Shown: positions 29,909-39,884 of the stretch, in pieces
Position numbering within the stretch: the first letter of the stretch is position 1
How the letters are laid out: every line of letters starts with the position of its first letter
Source: an uncultured Granulosicoccaceae bacterium
GTDB lineage: Bacteria > Pseudomonadota > Gammaproteobacteria > Granulosicoccales > Granulosicoccaceae
DNA: 64,000 bases
Direction: 5' to 3'
Assembly: GCA_938005265.1 (NCBI GenBank)
Contig: CALLOA010000149.1
Coordinates: 1 to 64,000, forward strand
Position numbers and translations under genes: made by a program
Notes under the pieces: model-generated
Databases searched by the model: none
What the model was told of the DNA's origin: nothing
The model's input: only the letters and a program-made list of their open reading frames with translations

Positions 29909-31348
29909 TTAACCTTTAATAGGGTCAATAGGCACTTTTCGAGCAAGCCCGCTGGCTTGCTCGAAAGCCGCCGCTGCGCAGAGTAATCTTGCCTCTGCAC
30001 GTGGCCCGGCGCAGATTTGCAGACCGACCGGTAATTCACTGTCGGTAAAGCCTGCGGGCACACTGATAGCCGGGAAACCCGTGTTGGTAATTGCGTAGGC
30101 AATACTCAACCACTGCACGTAATTGCTGAATTCAACACCATTGCAGGATTCAACAAAGCGCTGCTCTACCGGATAGGGAGGCACGATAGTCGCCGGTGAA
30201 AGCAACAAATCATAGTCATTAAAAAACTCGACCGCACGCTGGATATATTTGCCCCTTAGTAGCTCAACGCGCTCAATATCGTCCATTGAAACATCGCGTG
30301 CCTTTTCGATATTCCAAATCAACTCGGGTTTCAACAAATCGCGTTTGTTTTCAAGTAACTGTTTTGAACCTACATAAAACGCCATAGCCCGATTGACCTG
30401 GAAAATTTCCTCCATATCACTGAAGTCGGGATGTGCATTTTCAACGCTCGCACCCATGTCTGAAAAATGCTGCGCGGCCTGTTCAGTAATTCTTGCAACC
30501 TCGGGGTCTACTGGAGTGATTCCAAAATCAGCACTGTAGGCCACACGTTTGGGCTTCCAGCCTGACTGGATTGCCTCTACGTAATCGCCACGTTCTTTTG
30601 GCATGGACAAAGGATCAGAAGGGTGGTGACCAGTCATACCATCCAGGAACAGGGCCAGATCCGGCACATTGCGAGCCATGGGTCCGGAAACCGCGAATGG
30701 CGTGTTGGGCATACCTCCCAGATCTTCAGGGTAGGCACCAGCAGCAGAAGGCCCGTGAGCGACACGCCCCGGGCTCGGCCTGAAACCGACAATCGAACAA
30801 AAACTGGCGGGGTTACGCAAAGAGCCGCCCAGATCAGACCCGGTCGCCAACCAGGCCATTCCGGTGGCGAGTGCCACAGCTGAACCGCCTGACGAACCCG
30901 CACAACTTTTACTTGTATTCCAGGGATTGACGGTCGCACCAAATACTTCGTTGAATGTATTTGCACCAGCACCGAACTCCGGTGTGTTGGTCTTTGCGTA
31001 AACGATACCGCCATTGGCTTCGATAATATCCACCATGCAATCGGAAGCCTCGGGCACGAAATCTTTATAAACTTGCGACCCCCAGGTAGTTCGCACACCT
31101 GCTACCGGGTCAAGGTCCTTTACCGCGACTGGCAATCCACACAAACAACCACGCTCTGCAACCGGTTTCGCCATCAATTGTTTGGCATTGTCGCGCGCAC
31201 GGTCAAAACAAAGTGTCGGCAATGCATTGACGACGGGATCAACCTCGGCAATCCGTTTCTCCAGCTCGTCGAGAAGATCCAGCGGGGATACCGTTTCTTT
31301 GACAAGCATCTCCACAATTTCTGTAGCTGTTTTTTGAATAAGTGACAT
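29909..31348 (-). CDS. Amidase (amidase signature family)
   Basis: 479 aa; GSSGGSAVALATGMAWLATGSDLGGSLRNPASFCSIVGFRPSPGRV. Confidence 0.9.
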   Translation of the reverse strand: MSLIQKTATEIVEMLVKETVSPLDLLDELEKRIAEVDPVVNALPTLCFDRARDNAKQLMAKPVAERGCLCGLPVAVKDLDPVAGVRTTWGSQVYKDFVPEASDCMVDIIEANGGIVYAKTNTPEFGAGANTFNEVFGATVNPWNTSKSCAGSSGGSAVALATGMAWLATGSDLGGSLRNPASFCSIVGFRPSPGRVAHGPSAAGAYPEDLGGMPNTPFAVSGPMARNVPDLALFLDGMTGHHPSDPLSMPKERGDYVEAIQSGWKPKRVAYSADFGITPVDPEVARITEQAAQHFSDMGASVENAHPDFSDMEEIFQVNRAMAFYVGSKQLLENKRDLLKPELIWNIEKARDVSMDDIERVELLRGKYIQRAVEFFNDYDLLLSPATIVPPYPVEQRFVESCNGVEFSNYVQWLSIAYAITNTGFPAISVPAGFTDSELPVGLQICAGPRAEARLLCAAAAFEQASGLARKVPIDPIKG

Positions 31349-31606
31349 CTGTCTGGCCTACTATATTAGTAACGTTTGTTTCTACTGATAATTTTTGGAT
31401 ATACAGCAAAAGCGGCAGCAAGAGCGACAGTATCGGCACTCAGCAGCGATACCGCAGATCTACCCAGGCAGCAACTGATTAGCCTGCAGCTTTCATACTT
31501 GCATCTTGACATGGAACTTACTGCTGTCAATATACTCTGGAATACAAGTGCACAGACAGCTTTTAATCAGAGCCGAGCTTGACAGCCGCTATCTCGATAG
31601 GCCTCC

Positions 31607-34009
31607 ATGCTGATCTATTCTCCATCCAACGGGGGGTTTGATTCCTCCCAACGCTCCTATTCCGGCTATACGCCAGCGGGCGAAACGCGTGAGTATGAAA
31701 TTCGCCCGGCAAATCCGGTGCGTTGCTCACTTGAAGAAGGCGACCTGCTATCAATTACTTGCAGCGAAGGCGCAACTTCCATCTGGCTTATCCCGTTCAA
31801 CCATGAGGCACAAAATACACACCAGTCGCTCGGCCTCGAAAACCCTGCTGAGACTAACAAAGATAACACGCAAGACATTTTGCAAGTTGTTGAAAATGTA
31901 GTCGCCAGTGATCGGCATCGCATTTACCGCTGGCTGGACGCTAATGGCGTAAACGAAACGGACAGTAAAAAGAATGTGCTGCGCGGATATCGCGTGTTTG
32001 ATGCGCAGACACAGGCCGGGGAGCTATTTACTTTGCGTGCTCGCGAAACACTGGATCTCTGGCTTGTTATCGCACACTCGGAACATTCAATTGCCGCAGG
32101 TGGTGCTGGCGGCAGAATGCAGGTCAGCGTAAAACCTGCTGCTGCAAGCTTGCGGCAGCAAGACTATTTACCTGCGCCACTGGACGACTATGGCAGCATA
32201 CGCGAAGAATTCACAATACCTCGCTCAACCGCACTGGCCTATGAGGTGAAGGCTGGAGAATACATTCAGATAATTGACGTTGAGGGACAACAATGCTCGG
32301 ACTTTATGGCAATGCGAAAGGCTGCATTGGACGAGGGCCGTGAACTTTTCATTGATTCAACCGTGACTCGCTCAATGGTGGGCGGTGCCTATCCCGGCCC
32401 CGGCCTCTTCGACAAGTTTTTTGACCAGGAAATGAGACCCCTGATGCGGGTTACGCAAGACACGGTCGGACGCCACGATACTTTTGCCTTAGCCTGCACT
32501 GCCCGGGGATATGAGGAACGGGGGTTTTTTGGTCACATCAATTGCTCGGATAATATTTCCAACGCTTACCAGCCATGGGACATAAAACCCCGACGAGCAT
32601 GGCCCGCAATCAACTTCTTCTTTAATTCATGGATCCTGCCGCAAGACAATCGCATCCAGAGTGATGAAGCATGGTCACAGCCGGGTGATTACGTTGCGCT
32701 GCAGGCAATGACAGATCTTGTGTGTGTATCGACGGCCTGCCCCGATGATGTCGACCCGATCAACGGTTGGAACCCGACTGACATACATGTACGAATTTAC
32801 AAACCGGAAGCGCAGATCAGGCACGCGGTAGCCTACCGCGCAAAGCCGGACTCGGAGGCAATATTGACAGAGCAATCAGCATTTCATCCACGTACCAGTC
32901 AGTTGACAGAACATTACACTGTGGCACGAGATGTATGGATGCCTGCAAGTTATGAGGCAACAAGGGCTGCCAAAGAGTATGAGGCCTGTCGCAATGCTGT
33001 CACGATTCAGGATATGTCGTCGCTGCGAAAGTTCGACATTCTGGGACCAGATGCCGAAAATCTTTTGCAATTGGCATTAAGCCGAGACATAACAAAGCTG
33101 TCGCTAAACAGAGGTGTCTATGCCCTTCTCTGCGATGAAAGCGGTTCAGTTATCGATGATGGCACGTTGTTCAGACTCACAGCCGATGCGTTTCGCTGGT
33201 GCTGTGGTAGCGACGAAAGTGCGCATAGCCTTAAAAAACTGGCGCAGGACAACAAGCTCAACGTATGGATAAAATCATTGTTCAGCTCTATGCCCAATCT
33301 AGCCATACAGGGCCCAAAGTCACGTGAGCTGATGAAAAAGATAGTCTTCACGCAACCTCACCAACCTTCACTTGATACGATGAAATGGTTTGGCTCGGCA
33401 GTCGCGCGGCTTCATGACCGGGATGGCGTTCCGTTCCAGCTGACACGCAGTGGCTACACCGGTGAACTGGGTTACGAGATTTTCTGTAGCACTGACGCAG
33501 CGTTACCACTATGGGATGCGTTAATGGCTGCAGGCGCTGAATATGGCATCACTCCCATGGGTAACGAAGCTCTGGATATTATTCGTATCGAAGCCGGGCT
33601 GATGGCAGCAGGACAGGAATTCGGGCCGGATGTAGACGCGTTCGAATCAGGGCTGGGTTTCGCCGTGGATCTGCAAAAGGACCACTTTGTTGGCAAACAG
33701 GCCTTGCAGAGAAATAGCGCTGAAGGCAATACCCGCCGCAAACTGGTCGGCCTGCAACTGGAAGGCAACGAAGTACCCGTGCATGGCGACGCCATATTCG
33801 TTGATCGACGACAAGTAGGAGTTGTGACCAGCGCAACCCGCTCGCCCGCCCTGGGCAAGGCTATAGCCATGGCACGAGTAGCCGCAGAATGGCAAGCACC
33901 CGGCCTTGAGCTTGCAGTAGGCAAGCTGGATGGCCACAAAAAACGCTTACATGCCCGGGTCTGCAGCATCCCGTTTATTGACCCGACACGTAGTCGTGCC
34001 CGAAGTTGA
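31607..34009 (+). CDS. DUF1989 (urea carboxylase-associated) domain fused to GcvT-type aminomethyltransferase
   Basis: 800 aa; DVEGQQCSDFMAM and ...WNPTDIHVRIY DUF1989-like region, then GcvT-like LTRSGYTGELGYEIFC and AGLMAAGQEFGPDVDAFESGLGFAV. Confidence 0.85.
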   Translation: MLIYSPSNGGFDSSQRSYSGYTPAGETREYEIRPANPVRCSLEEGDLLSITCSEGATSIWLIPFNHEAQNTHQSLGLENPAETNKDNTQDILQVVENVVASDRHRIYRWLDANGVNETDSKKNVLRGYRVFDAQTQAGELFTLRARETLDLWLVIAHSEHSIAAGGAGGRMQVSVKPAAASLRQQDYLPAPLDDYGSIREEFTIPRSTALAYEVKAGEYIQIIDVEGQQCSDFMAMRKAALDEGRELFIDSTVTRSMVGGAYPGPGLFDKFFDQEMRPLMRVTQDTVGRHDTFALACTARGYEERGFFGHINCSDNISNAYQPWDIKPRRAWPAINFFFNSWILPQDNRIQSDEAWSQPGDYVALQAMTDLVCVSTACPDDVDPINGWNPTDIHVRIYKPEAQIRHAVAYRAKPDSEAILTEQSAFHPRTSQLTEHYTVARDVWMPASYEATRAAKEYEACRNAVTIQDMSSLRKFDILGPDAENLLQLALSRDITKLSLNRGVYALLCDESGSVIDDGTLFRLTADAFRWCCGSDESAHSLKKLAQDNKLNVWIKSLFSSMPNLAIQGPKSRELMKKIVFTQPHQPSLDTMKWFGSAVARLHDRDGVPFQLTRSGYTGELGYEIFCSTDAALPLWDALMAAGAEYGITPMGNEALDIIRIEAGLMAAGQEFGPDVDAFESGLGFAVDLQKDHFVGKQALQRNSAEGNTRRKLVGLQLEGNEVPVHGDAIFVDRRQVGVVTSATRSPALGKAIAMARVAAEWQAPGLELAVGKLDGHKKRLHARVCSIPFIDPTRSRARS

Positions 34010-34052
34010 TAAAAGCATCTGACAATTAACCAATCCTGACAGCTCATACATT

Positions 34053-34922
34053 ATGACGATTAGAAGATTTATGCAGGTGGATGTTTTTAGTGCAACACCT
34101 CAGCTTGGCAATGCCCTTGCGGTGGTTGTTGATGGCGATGGATTGAGTGATGAACAAATGCAGACGTTTGCTCGCTGGACCAATCTTGCTGAAACTACTT
34201 TTCTGCAAAAACCTGTCAGTGCTGATGCGGACTATAAGGTCAGAATTTTCACCCCTTCGCGCGAAATGCCGTTTGCCGGCCACCCGACATTGGGTAGCTG
34301 TGCAGCATGGCTGGACAGCGGTGGCAAGCCAGCAAACACCGACACGGTAATCCAGGAATGCAACATTGGTCTGGTGAGTATCGAACAAAGTGGCCAGGTT
34401 CCCGCTTTCATTGCCCCTCCTACCAGCATAGAACCAATGGCCGCTCCCACTTTCAGCAAAATACTCGATGCATTCTGTTTGCAGGAAAGTAATATTGTCA
34501 ACTATGCACAGCTGGATAATGGACCAATATGGCAGGCGTTTGAGCTGGACAGTGCAGCTACCGTTCTGTCTCTCAACGCCTCAAAGGTGCGCTGGTCAGA
34601 CTTTGGTGCCATTGGATTCATTGGTTTTTGCGGCTCGTCTGCATCAGAAAATACCGCCACATCGCTTGATCAACCGGATTACGAAGTACGAATGCTGGCG
34701 CCATCCAGCGGCATGAGTGAGGATCCGATCACGGGTTCATTAAATGCAGCTCTCGCCAAATGGCTGCATCAGCAGGGGCGATTGGAACAAGATCTTCTGA
34801 TTGCACAAGGTACAAAGATCGGACGTAGTGGCCGTGTTTTCGTCAGCCGTAAAGGCGCGAGTGATGACATCCTGATTGGAGGGCAATCACATATACTGAT
34901 TCGCGGAGAAGTATCGATCTAG
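34053..34922 (+). CDS. PhzF-family isomerase
   Basis: FMQVDVFSATPQLGNALAVVVDGDGLSDEQMQTFARWTNLAETTFL...MPFAGHPTLG. Confidence 0.92.
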   Translation: MTIRRFMQVDVFSATPQLGNALAVVVDGDGLSDEQMQTFARWTNLAETTFLQKPVSADADYKVRIFTPSREMPFAGHPTLGSCAAWLDSGGKPANTDTVIQECNIGLVSIEQSGQVPAFIAPPTSIEPMAAPTFSKILDAFCLQESNIVNYAQLDNGPIWQAFELDSAATVLSLNASKVRWSDFGAIGFIGFCGSSASENTATSLDQPDYEVRMLAPSSGMSEDPITGSLNAALAKWLHQQGRLEQDLLIAQGTKIGRSGRVFVSRKGASDDILIGGQSHILIRGEVSI

Positions 34923-34942
34923 CCATGCAACGCCAGGTTGAA

Positions 34943-34987
34943 AATTTCTTCGCTGTGAATTTCCAGACTGTGTGTTTCTTCTCTATG
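34943..34987. repeat. Degenerate 15-bp tandem repeat x3 (aatttcttcgctgtg / aatttccagactgtg / tgtttcttctctatg)
   Basis: About 11/15 identity between units; last unit touches the 3' end of pyrC. Confidence 0.55.
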
Positions 34988-36044
34988 TATGGTCGACTAC
35001 CGTCCAATAAATATCCATTCCCGGATCAAACACAGTAACAGTTTGCTCACTATCCCCGGCTACTGCCAAGGTACTTGGAAATGAGACCGGTTTTGTCGCC
35101 TTCTGCAGAACCAATCTTTCGGTGTTATGTGGCAGGCGGTAAAAGTCCGCACCATTCAGCGAACAGAATGCTTCCAGATTCTGCAGTGCACCCTCCTCTT
35201 CAAAAACCTGCGCCAGACATGCCATTGTATTGCTTGCATTGAACACACCGGCACAACCACAGGCAGCTTCCTTTGTTTCTGTCGTGTGCGGCGCGCTATC
35301 AGTACCCAAAAAGAACCGGCAATCACCAGAAGTTACGGCCTTACGCAATGCCACACGGTGCTTTTCACGCTTTACAATGGGCAGACAGTAGTAGTGTGGA
35401 CGAATACCACCAACCAGAAGATCATTACGATTCAATATCAGATGATGTGGCGTCACGGTAGCTGCCAGGTTGGCAGAACCCGAGCGCACAAAATCCACGC
35501 CATCACTGGTCGTGATGTGTTCCATCACGATGCGCAACTCCGGCAGCTCACGGCGCACAGGCTCGAGTATGCGATCAATAAACACGGCTTCACGATCAAA
35601 AATATCAACATCCGGGTCAGTAACCTCGCCATGCACGCAGAGCGTTAAACCGCTCCGAGCCATACTTTCCAGGAGTGGCATGACACGTTTAACATCAGTG
35701 ACTCCTGAGGCTGAATTGGTAGTTGCACCCGCCGGATAGAGCTTGACTGCCTTGATTTCATCGACATCTGCAGCTTTCTGCAATTCATCAACTGTTGTAG
35801 TTTCGGTGAGGTATAACGTCATCAGAGGCTCAAAGCCCTCATCACAATGGCTGACGATACGCTGCCTGTAGTCGAGCGCCTGAGCCACCGACACAACCGG
35901 CGGCACCAGATTGGGCATAACAATAGCTCGCGCAAAATGCCTCGCTGTTTCAGGTACTACAGCTGCCAGCATGGATGAATCACGAAAATGTACGTGAAAG
36001 TCATCTGGCCTGATTATTTCCAGTTTTTCCGGAGTTTGTTGCAT
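34983..36044 (-). CDS. pyrC: Dihydroorotase
   Basis: 353 aa; [41 protein letters not shown]...; type PyrC. Confidence 0.95.
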   Translation of the reverse strand: MQQTPEKLEIIRPDDFHVHFRDSSMLAAVVPETARHFARAIVMPNLVPPVVSVAQALDYRQRIVSHCDEGFEPLMTLYLTETTTVDELQKAADVDEIKAVKLYPAGATTNSASGVTDVKRVMPLLESMARSGLTLCVHGEVTDPDVDIFDREAVFIDRILEPVRRELPELRIVMEHITTSDGVDFVRSGSANLAATVTPHHLILNRNDLLVGGIRPHYYCLPIVKREKHRVALRKAVTSGDCRFFLGTDSAPHTTETKEAACGCAGVFNASNTMACLAQVFEEEGALQNLEAFCSLNGADFYRLPHNTERLVLQKATKPVSFPSTLAVAGDSEQTVTVFDPGMDIYWTVVDHT

Positions 36045-36096
36045 CGACCTGCCACTAATTTTATTAGGTTAAAACGGTTTAATCCGCATCTGCTTC

Positions 36097-36627
36097 TTGC
36101 CTGCACAGCGCGTAAGATGTAACACTAACAGTATGAATGAATTACTGCATCCCAGTGTGAATTCAGCTTTAAAACAGCTGGAAATCGAGTACCGCGTGGT
36201 CGCATGCGACCCCAAGCTTGCGGATACTGCGGACTTTTGTGAACACTATGGTTTCACAGCGGAACAATCTGCCAACACGCTACTAGTCGGCTCTACCAAA
36301 GGTGAGCCTGTGTTTGCAGCATGCGTTGTACTAGCTAACTGCCGACTCGACGTAAACAAAACTGTTCGCAAAAAACTGGGCGTTAGACGCTTGTCTTTCG
36401 CAAGCCCCGAAGACACACGTCGCCTGACCGGTATGGAGCTTGGTGGTGTGACACCAGTCGCACTTCCGGAAAACCTGCCACTTTTGATCGACAGCAGGGT
36501 GATGCAATGTAATGAAATTATACTCGGCGGCGGCAACCGGGAGTCAAAATTACTTTTACCACCAGGCGGTTTACTGAAAATGTCCAACGCAGAGGTAGTC
36601 GAAGATCTGGCACTCGCGATCGACTAA
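36097..36627 (+). CDS. YbaK/EbsC-family aminoacyl-tRNA deacylase-like protein; start may be ATG at 36133
   Basis: VGSTKGEPVFAACVVLANCRLDVNKTVRKKLGVRRLSFASPEDTRRLTGMELGGVTPVALP. Confidence 0.85.
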   Translation: MPAQRVRCNTNSMNELLHPSVNSALKQLEIEYRVVACDPKLADTADFCEHYGFTAEQSANTLLVGSTKGEPVFAACVVLANCRLDVNKTVRKKLGVRRLSFASPEDTRRLTGMELGGVTPVALPENLPLLIDSRVMQCNEIILGGGNRESKLLLPPGGLLKMSNAEVVEDLALAID

Positions 36628-36730
36628 CAAGACACCCGGCATTGGCTCAATTGAACCAATGCCATCTGGCAATTGCTTTTTTAAAACTTTTGTAGCAGCA
36701 TAATAGATAGCGCTATCAGCGGCATAGCAG

Positions 36731-36766
36731 GAATTTATGTTCGTTAGTGAATTTATGTTCGTAAGA
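36731..36766. repeat. 18-bp tandem duplication (gaatttatgttcgttagt / gaatttatgttcgtaaga)
   Basis: 16/18 identical adjacent units. Confidence 0.93.
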
Positions 36767-36862
36767 TATTCAACAAAGGATCCGAATTACCTGGCTTAAT
36801 TACACGATAACAAATCCTGTAGGGCAACCTCTCAGGAATCAATCCTGTAAGGAATTTCTGGA

Positions 36863-37141
36863 ATGAATGGAAACACAGGGAATAACAACTTCGCAGCAAC
36901 AAGCCCGGAGGGCCACTCAGACTCTTTGCCTGGCCTTGAGGTCACGGCAGGAACTGCGGCTACCAGCCAGGCTGGCGACACCTACTTCTGGCTGATGACC
37001 GGTATGCTGATGTTGTTTGTACTGGTTTTTTTATTGGTACTGAAACAAATCAAAAAGGCAAGGCTTGCAGCTTACCCCGAGATACTTTCAGGGTTCACGA
37101 AGCATTACCGCCACAACCGACAGCGGCGAATAGTCGAATAG
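36863..37141 (+). CDS. Small single-TM hypothetical protein
   Basis: 92 aa, TM YFWLMTGMLMLFVLVFLLVL, basic C-terminus. Confidence 0.5.
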   Translation: MNGNTGNNNFAATSPEGHSDSLPGLEVTAGTAATSQAGDTYFWLMTGMLMLFVLVFLLVLKQIKKARLAAYPEILSGFTKHYRHNRQRRIVE

Positions 37142-37202
37142 TTCGGCTTACCAGAAACGCACTTATCCCATGTAAAACTGTGCATGATCATGCTTCGTGT
37201 AT

Positions 37203-38528
37203 TCATGGCTGGGAAATACAACTGGAAAAATCCGGATACAACGCTGGTGATACAGCATCCTGCTCTGCACCGGGCATAGACAATATCGACTCACACAAGC
37301 TATTCGCAGCTTGCTCAGACAACCCTGACTTGTTTAACAAACCAAGTGCCTTGCTTTGCATTTCCGCCGCATCCAAAGCATTTTCGGGATCGCCCTTACA
37401 GTGTCTACGCGACACCTGAAACGTTCTTTCATCAGTCGTTTTAACAGAAACTTTTGCTCCCCAGGCCGTTGGATATTCGTTACTGAATGGTGAATTACAG
37501 ACCACAGAAACCCGTTTGCTCAGGTCCAAGGCATCATCCCTTGCCGCTTCGCCAAAAGAGTCTAGATGAACTTCACCATGGTTGAGTGCGGTTGCCACAC
37601 AATGCTGCAGTGAAAATTTTGCCTGATATTCATTCAAAGCCTCTGAGCGATCACACAGATCAAGCGCTGCCTGATAGGTTTCCACTGCCACTTCACTGAT
37701 TAAACCATTACCCAGTTGTCCACTAAGCTCCAGGGCTGCATCTATCGCAGGGTGAGTATGACGACAGGACGGCCATGGCTTGATTGAGGTTTGATGCACC
37801 TGCCAAGGAGCGTCCGCGGGAATATTTAACTGACTGCTATCAGGGTCTGGACACAAACCCGCATAAAAGCCCTTGGCACCATCCAGTATATTCTCAGCCC
37901 CGGTAACTCCCAGGGATGCAAGCTCCGCAGCCAACACACCTGCTTCACTGCCACGACCGGCATGCAGATGCTTGCTCATGGCGCCATCAGACAAAAACTC
38001 CCATAACCCGGAAGCCTGCGTACCAGCGTTACCCAATGCCCAGACCAGCTGGTCTTCGTCAAGATCCAGCAAGTCACCGATTGCCATGGCGGAACCAAAA
38101 GGTCCGCAGGTTGATGTGTTGTGCCACACCTTGTAATGTGCGGGACCAACACTCATGCCGACACGGCAGACTGCCTCGAATCCACGGATTACTGAATCAA
38201 GCAATTGTTGATTGTTGATGTGTTTCTGGCTTGATAGAGCCAATACTGCAGGAATTACCACACAGCCCGGATGAGTAACTGACCCCCGGTGCAGATCGTC
38301 AGTTTCCGTTATATGGGTTAGTGCGCCTAGCAGAAATGCGCGAGCACATACAGACGAATCACCACGACCATCTGCCCATGCCAGGAACCGCTTTCCGACA
38401 TCAGTAACCGAACCTGCATAGGCACTGGCTAAAGCATCGAGAACCAGCAAGGCTGCTTGTTCACGGTCAGAAGCTGTAATCGGTTTACTGTTGATTTGCT
38501 GAACCAGATTTCTGGTTAGTGACATCAC
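37203..38528 (-). CDS. MmgE/PrpD-family protein
   Basis: 441 aa; AGRGSEAGVLAAELASLGVTGAENILDGAKGFYAGL typical of the family. Confidence 0.9.
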   Translation of the reverse strand: MMSLTRNLVQQINSKPITASDREQAALLVLDALASAYAGSVTDVGKRFLAWADGRGDSSVCARAFLLGALTHITETDDLHRGSVTHPGCVVIPAVLALSSQKHINNQQLLDSVIRGFEAVCRVGMSVGPAHYKVWHNTSTCGPFGSAMAIGDLLDLDEDQLVWALGNAGTQASGLWEFLSDGAMSKHLHAGRGSEAGVLAAELASLGVTGAENILDGAKGFYAGLCPDPDSSQLNIPADAPWQVHQTSIKPWPSCRHTHPAIDAALELSGQLGNGLISEVAVETYQAALDLCDRSEALNEYQAKFSLQHCVATALNHGEVHLDSFGEAARDDALDLSKRVSVVCNSPFSNEYPTAWGAKVSVKTTDERTFQVSRRHCKGDPENALDAAEMQSKALGLLNKSGLSEQAANSLCESILSMPGAEQDAVSPALYPDFSSCISQP

Positions 38529-38531
38529 GGA

Positions 38532-39839
38532 TTATCCTTTTCTGCGCTTGTTCTGTTTGTTTTTTCTAGTTGTCTTTCGCTGCGGCTTTCTTGCATTGGC
38601 TGAAGCACTCTTTACAACCGTCGTACCATCCGAATCATCTGTGGTTGGATTGACCATAGTTGTATTGTCCTTGATATCTGAAGAATAATCAGCATCTGAA
38701 ACTTGAGCTATGGCTTCGGCTTCGGGAATATCACTAAAACCGGGAAGCCCCTGCACACTACTGCTTGGCATAAACGCCGTAGTCGGCAACCAGTGACTGA
38801 ACTCCTCACCATATAATTCCCATACTGTAACGAACAAGGCAGCGATTATAGGTCCAATTACAAAACCCCAGAATCCAAAAATAAACAACCCACCCAGTGT
38901 GCTGAAAAAGATGAGAAGTTCATGCAACTGGGTGTCTCCGCCTACCAATTTCGGGCGCAGGATGTTATCAACACTGCCAACAATCAAGGCGCAGAAAACA
39001 CCGACACCCAATGCCATAAACCAGCCGGTATTTATACCTATGTAAACAACCGCTGGAATCCAGATCAAGGCTGTGCCTATGCCCGGAACCACAGAAAGAA
39101 ACATCATGGCTACCGCCCAGAATAGAGCACTTGGCACCCCACCAAAGGCGAGAGCCATGCCGGCCAGAGTACCTTGTAAAATACCGATAACGGCTGTACC
39201 TTTTAGCGTTGCTCGGGTAACAGATTTAAACCGGGCCAGTAGCTTTTTTTCATCCTCATCACGCAATGGCAGATAGTAAAGGACGTAATAGAGCAACCTG
39301 TCTCCATCCATCAGAAAAAAGAACATCGTGTAAAGAACAATGAACCCCATCAGCAATGCATTGATGGTTCCTACGGTTGCAGCCTGCGCAACATCAATCG
39401 CAATTTTGCTGGCGAAACCAAAAATCTCACCCACGCGCTCTTTTGCTACATCCTGAAAAGGCAGGAGTTGATCGTAAAATGGTAGCGAGCTTAAGATCCT
39501 GCTGAAAGATTCGGGATCTTCAAATTGCTGTTGCACCCAAGGTCTCAAGCTATTGGTAACATCCAATGCTTGTGAAAATACTGCAGCAAGTAAAAAGGAG
39601 ACAGGTATGAAAACGAAACAGATGGAAATTAACAGGGTAATCAAAGAAGCGAGCGCTTTGCGCCCCCCCATCAACACCAGAAATTTTTCATAGAGCGGAT
39701 GAAACAAGGCAGAGAACAAAGCAGCCAGAAATATGGCAACCATGAAAGGTTTAATGATAAAAAGAAATAGTGCTGAAATAGCTACCAGCACCAATATCAA
39801 CACCGCCCTGTTGACTAGTTCATACTGCATCAGGGACAC
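38532..39839 (-). CDS. AI-2E-family transporter (PerM-like) with polybasic C-terminal tail
   Basis: Multiple TMs, VPGIGTALIWIPAVVYI, IFGFWGFVIGPIIAALFVTVWELYGEE; tail KPQRKTTRKNKQNKRRKG. Confidence 0.9.
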   Translation of the reverse strand: MSLMQYELVNRAVLILVLVAISALFLFIIKPFMVAIFLAALFSALFHPLYEKFLVLMGGRKALASLITLLISICFVFIPVSFLLAAVFSQALDVTNSLRPWVQQQFEDPESFSRILSSLPFYDQLLPFQDVAKERVGEIFGFASKIAIDVAQAATVGTINALLMGFIVLYTMFFFLMDGDRLLYYVLYYLPLRDEDEKKLLARFKSVTRATLKGTAVIGILQGTLAGMALAFGGVPSALFWAVAMMFLSVVPGIGTALIWIPAVVYIGINTGWFMALGVGVFCALIVGSVDNILRPKLVGGDTQLHELLIFFSTLGGLFIFGFWGFVIGPIIAALFVTVWELYGEEFSHWLPTTAFMPSSSVQGLPGFSDIPEAEAIAQVSDADYSSDIKDNTTMVNPTTDDSDGTTVVKSASANARKPQRKTTRKNKQNKRRKG

Positions 39840-39884
39840 CGGAAGTTAGCAAGATTTGTAGAAACCTCTCTTTTGGCAGATTCA

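Noticed and set aside
33472-34047. 191-aa minus-strand ORF
   Set aside because: Antisense to the well-supported DUF1989-GcvT coding region; no recognisable domain.
35127-35648. 173-aa plus-strand ORF
   Set aside because: Antisense to pyrC.
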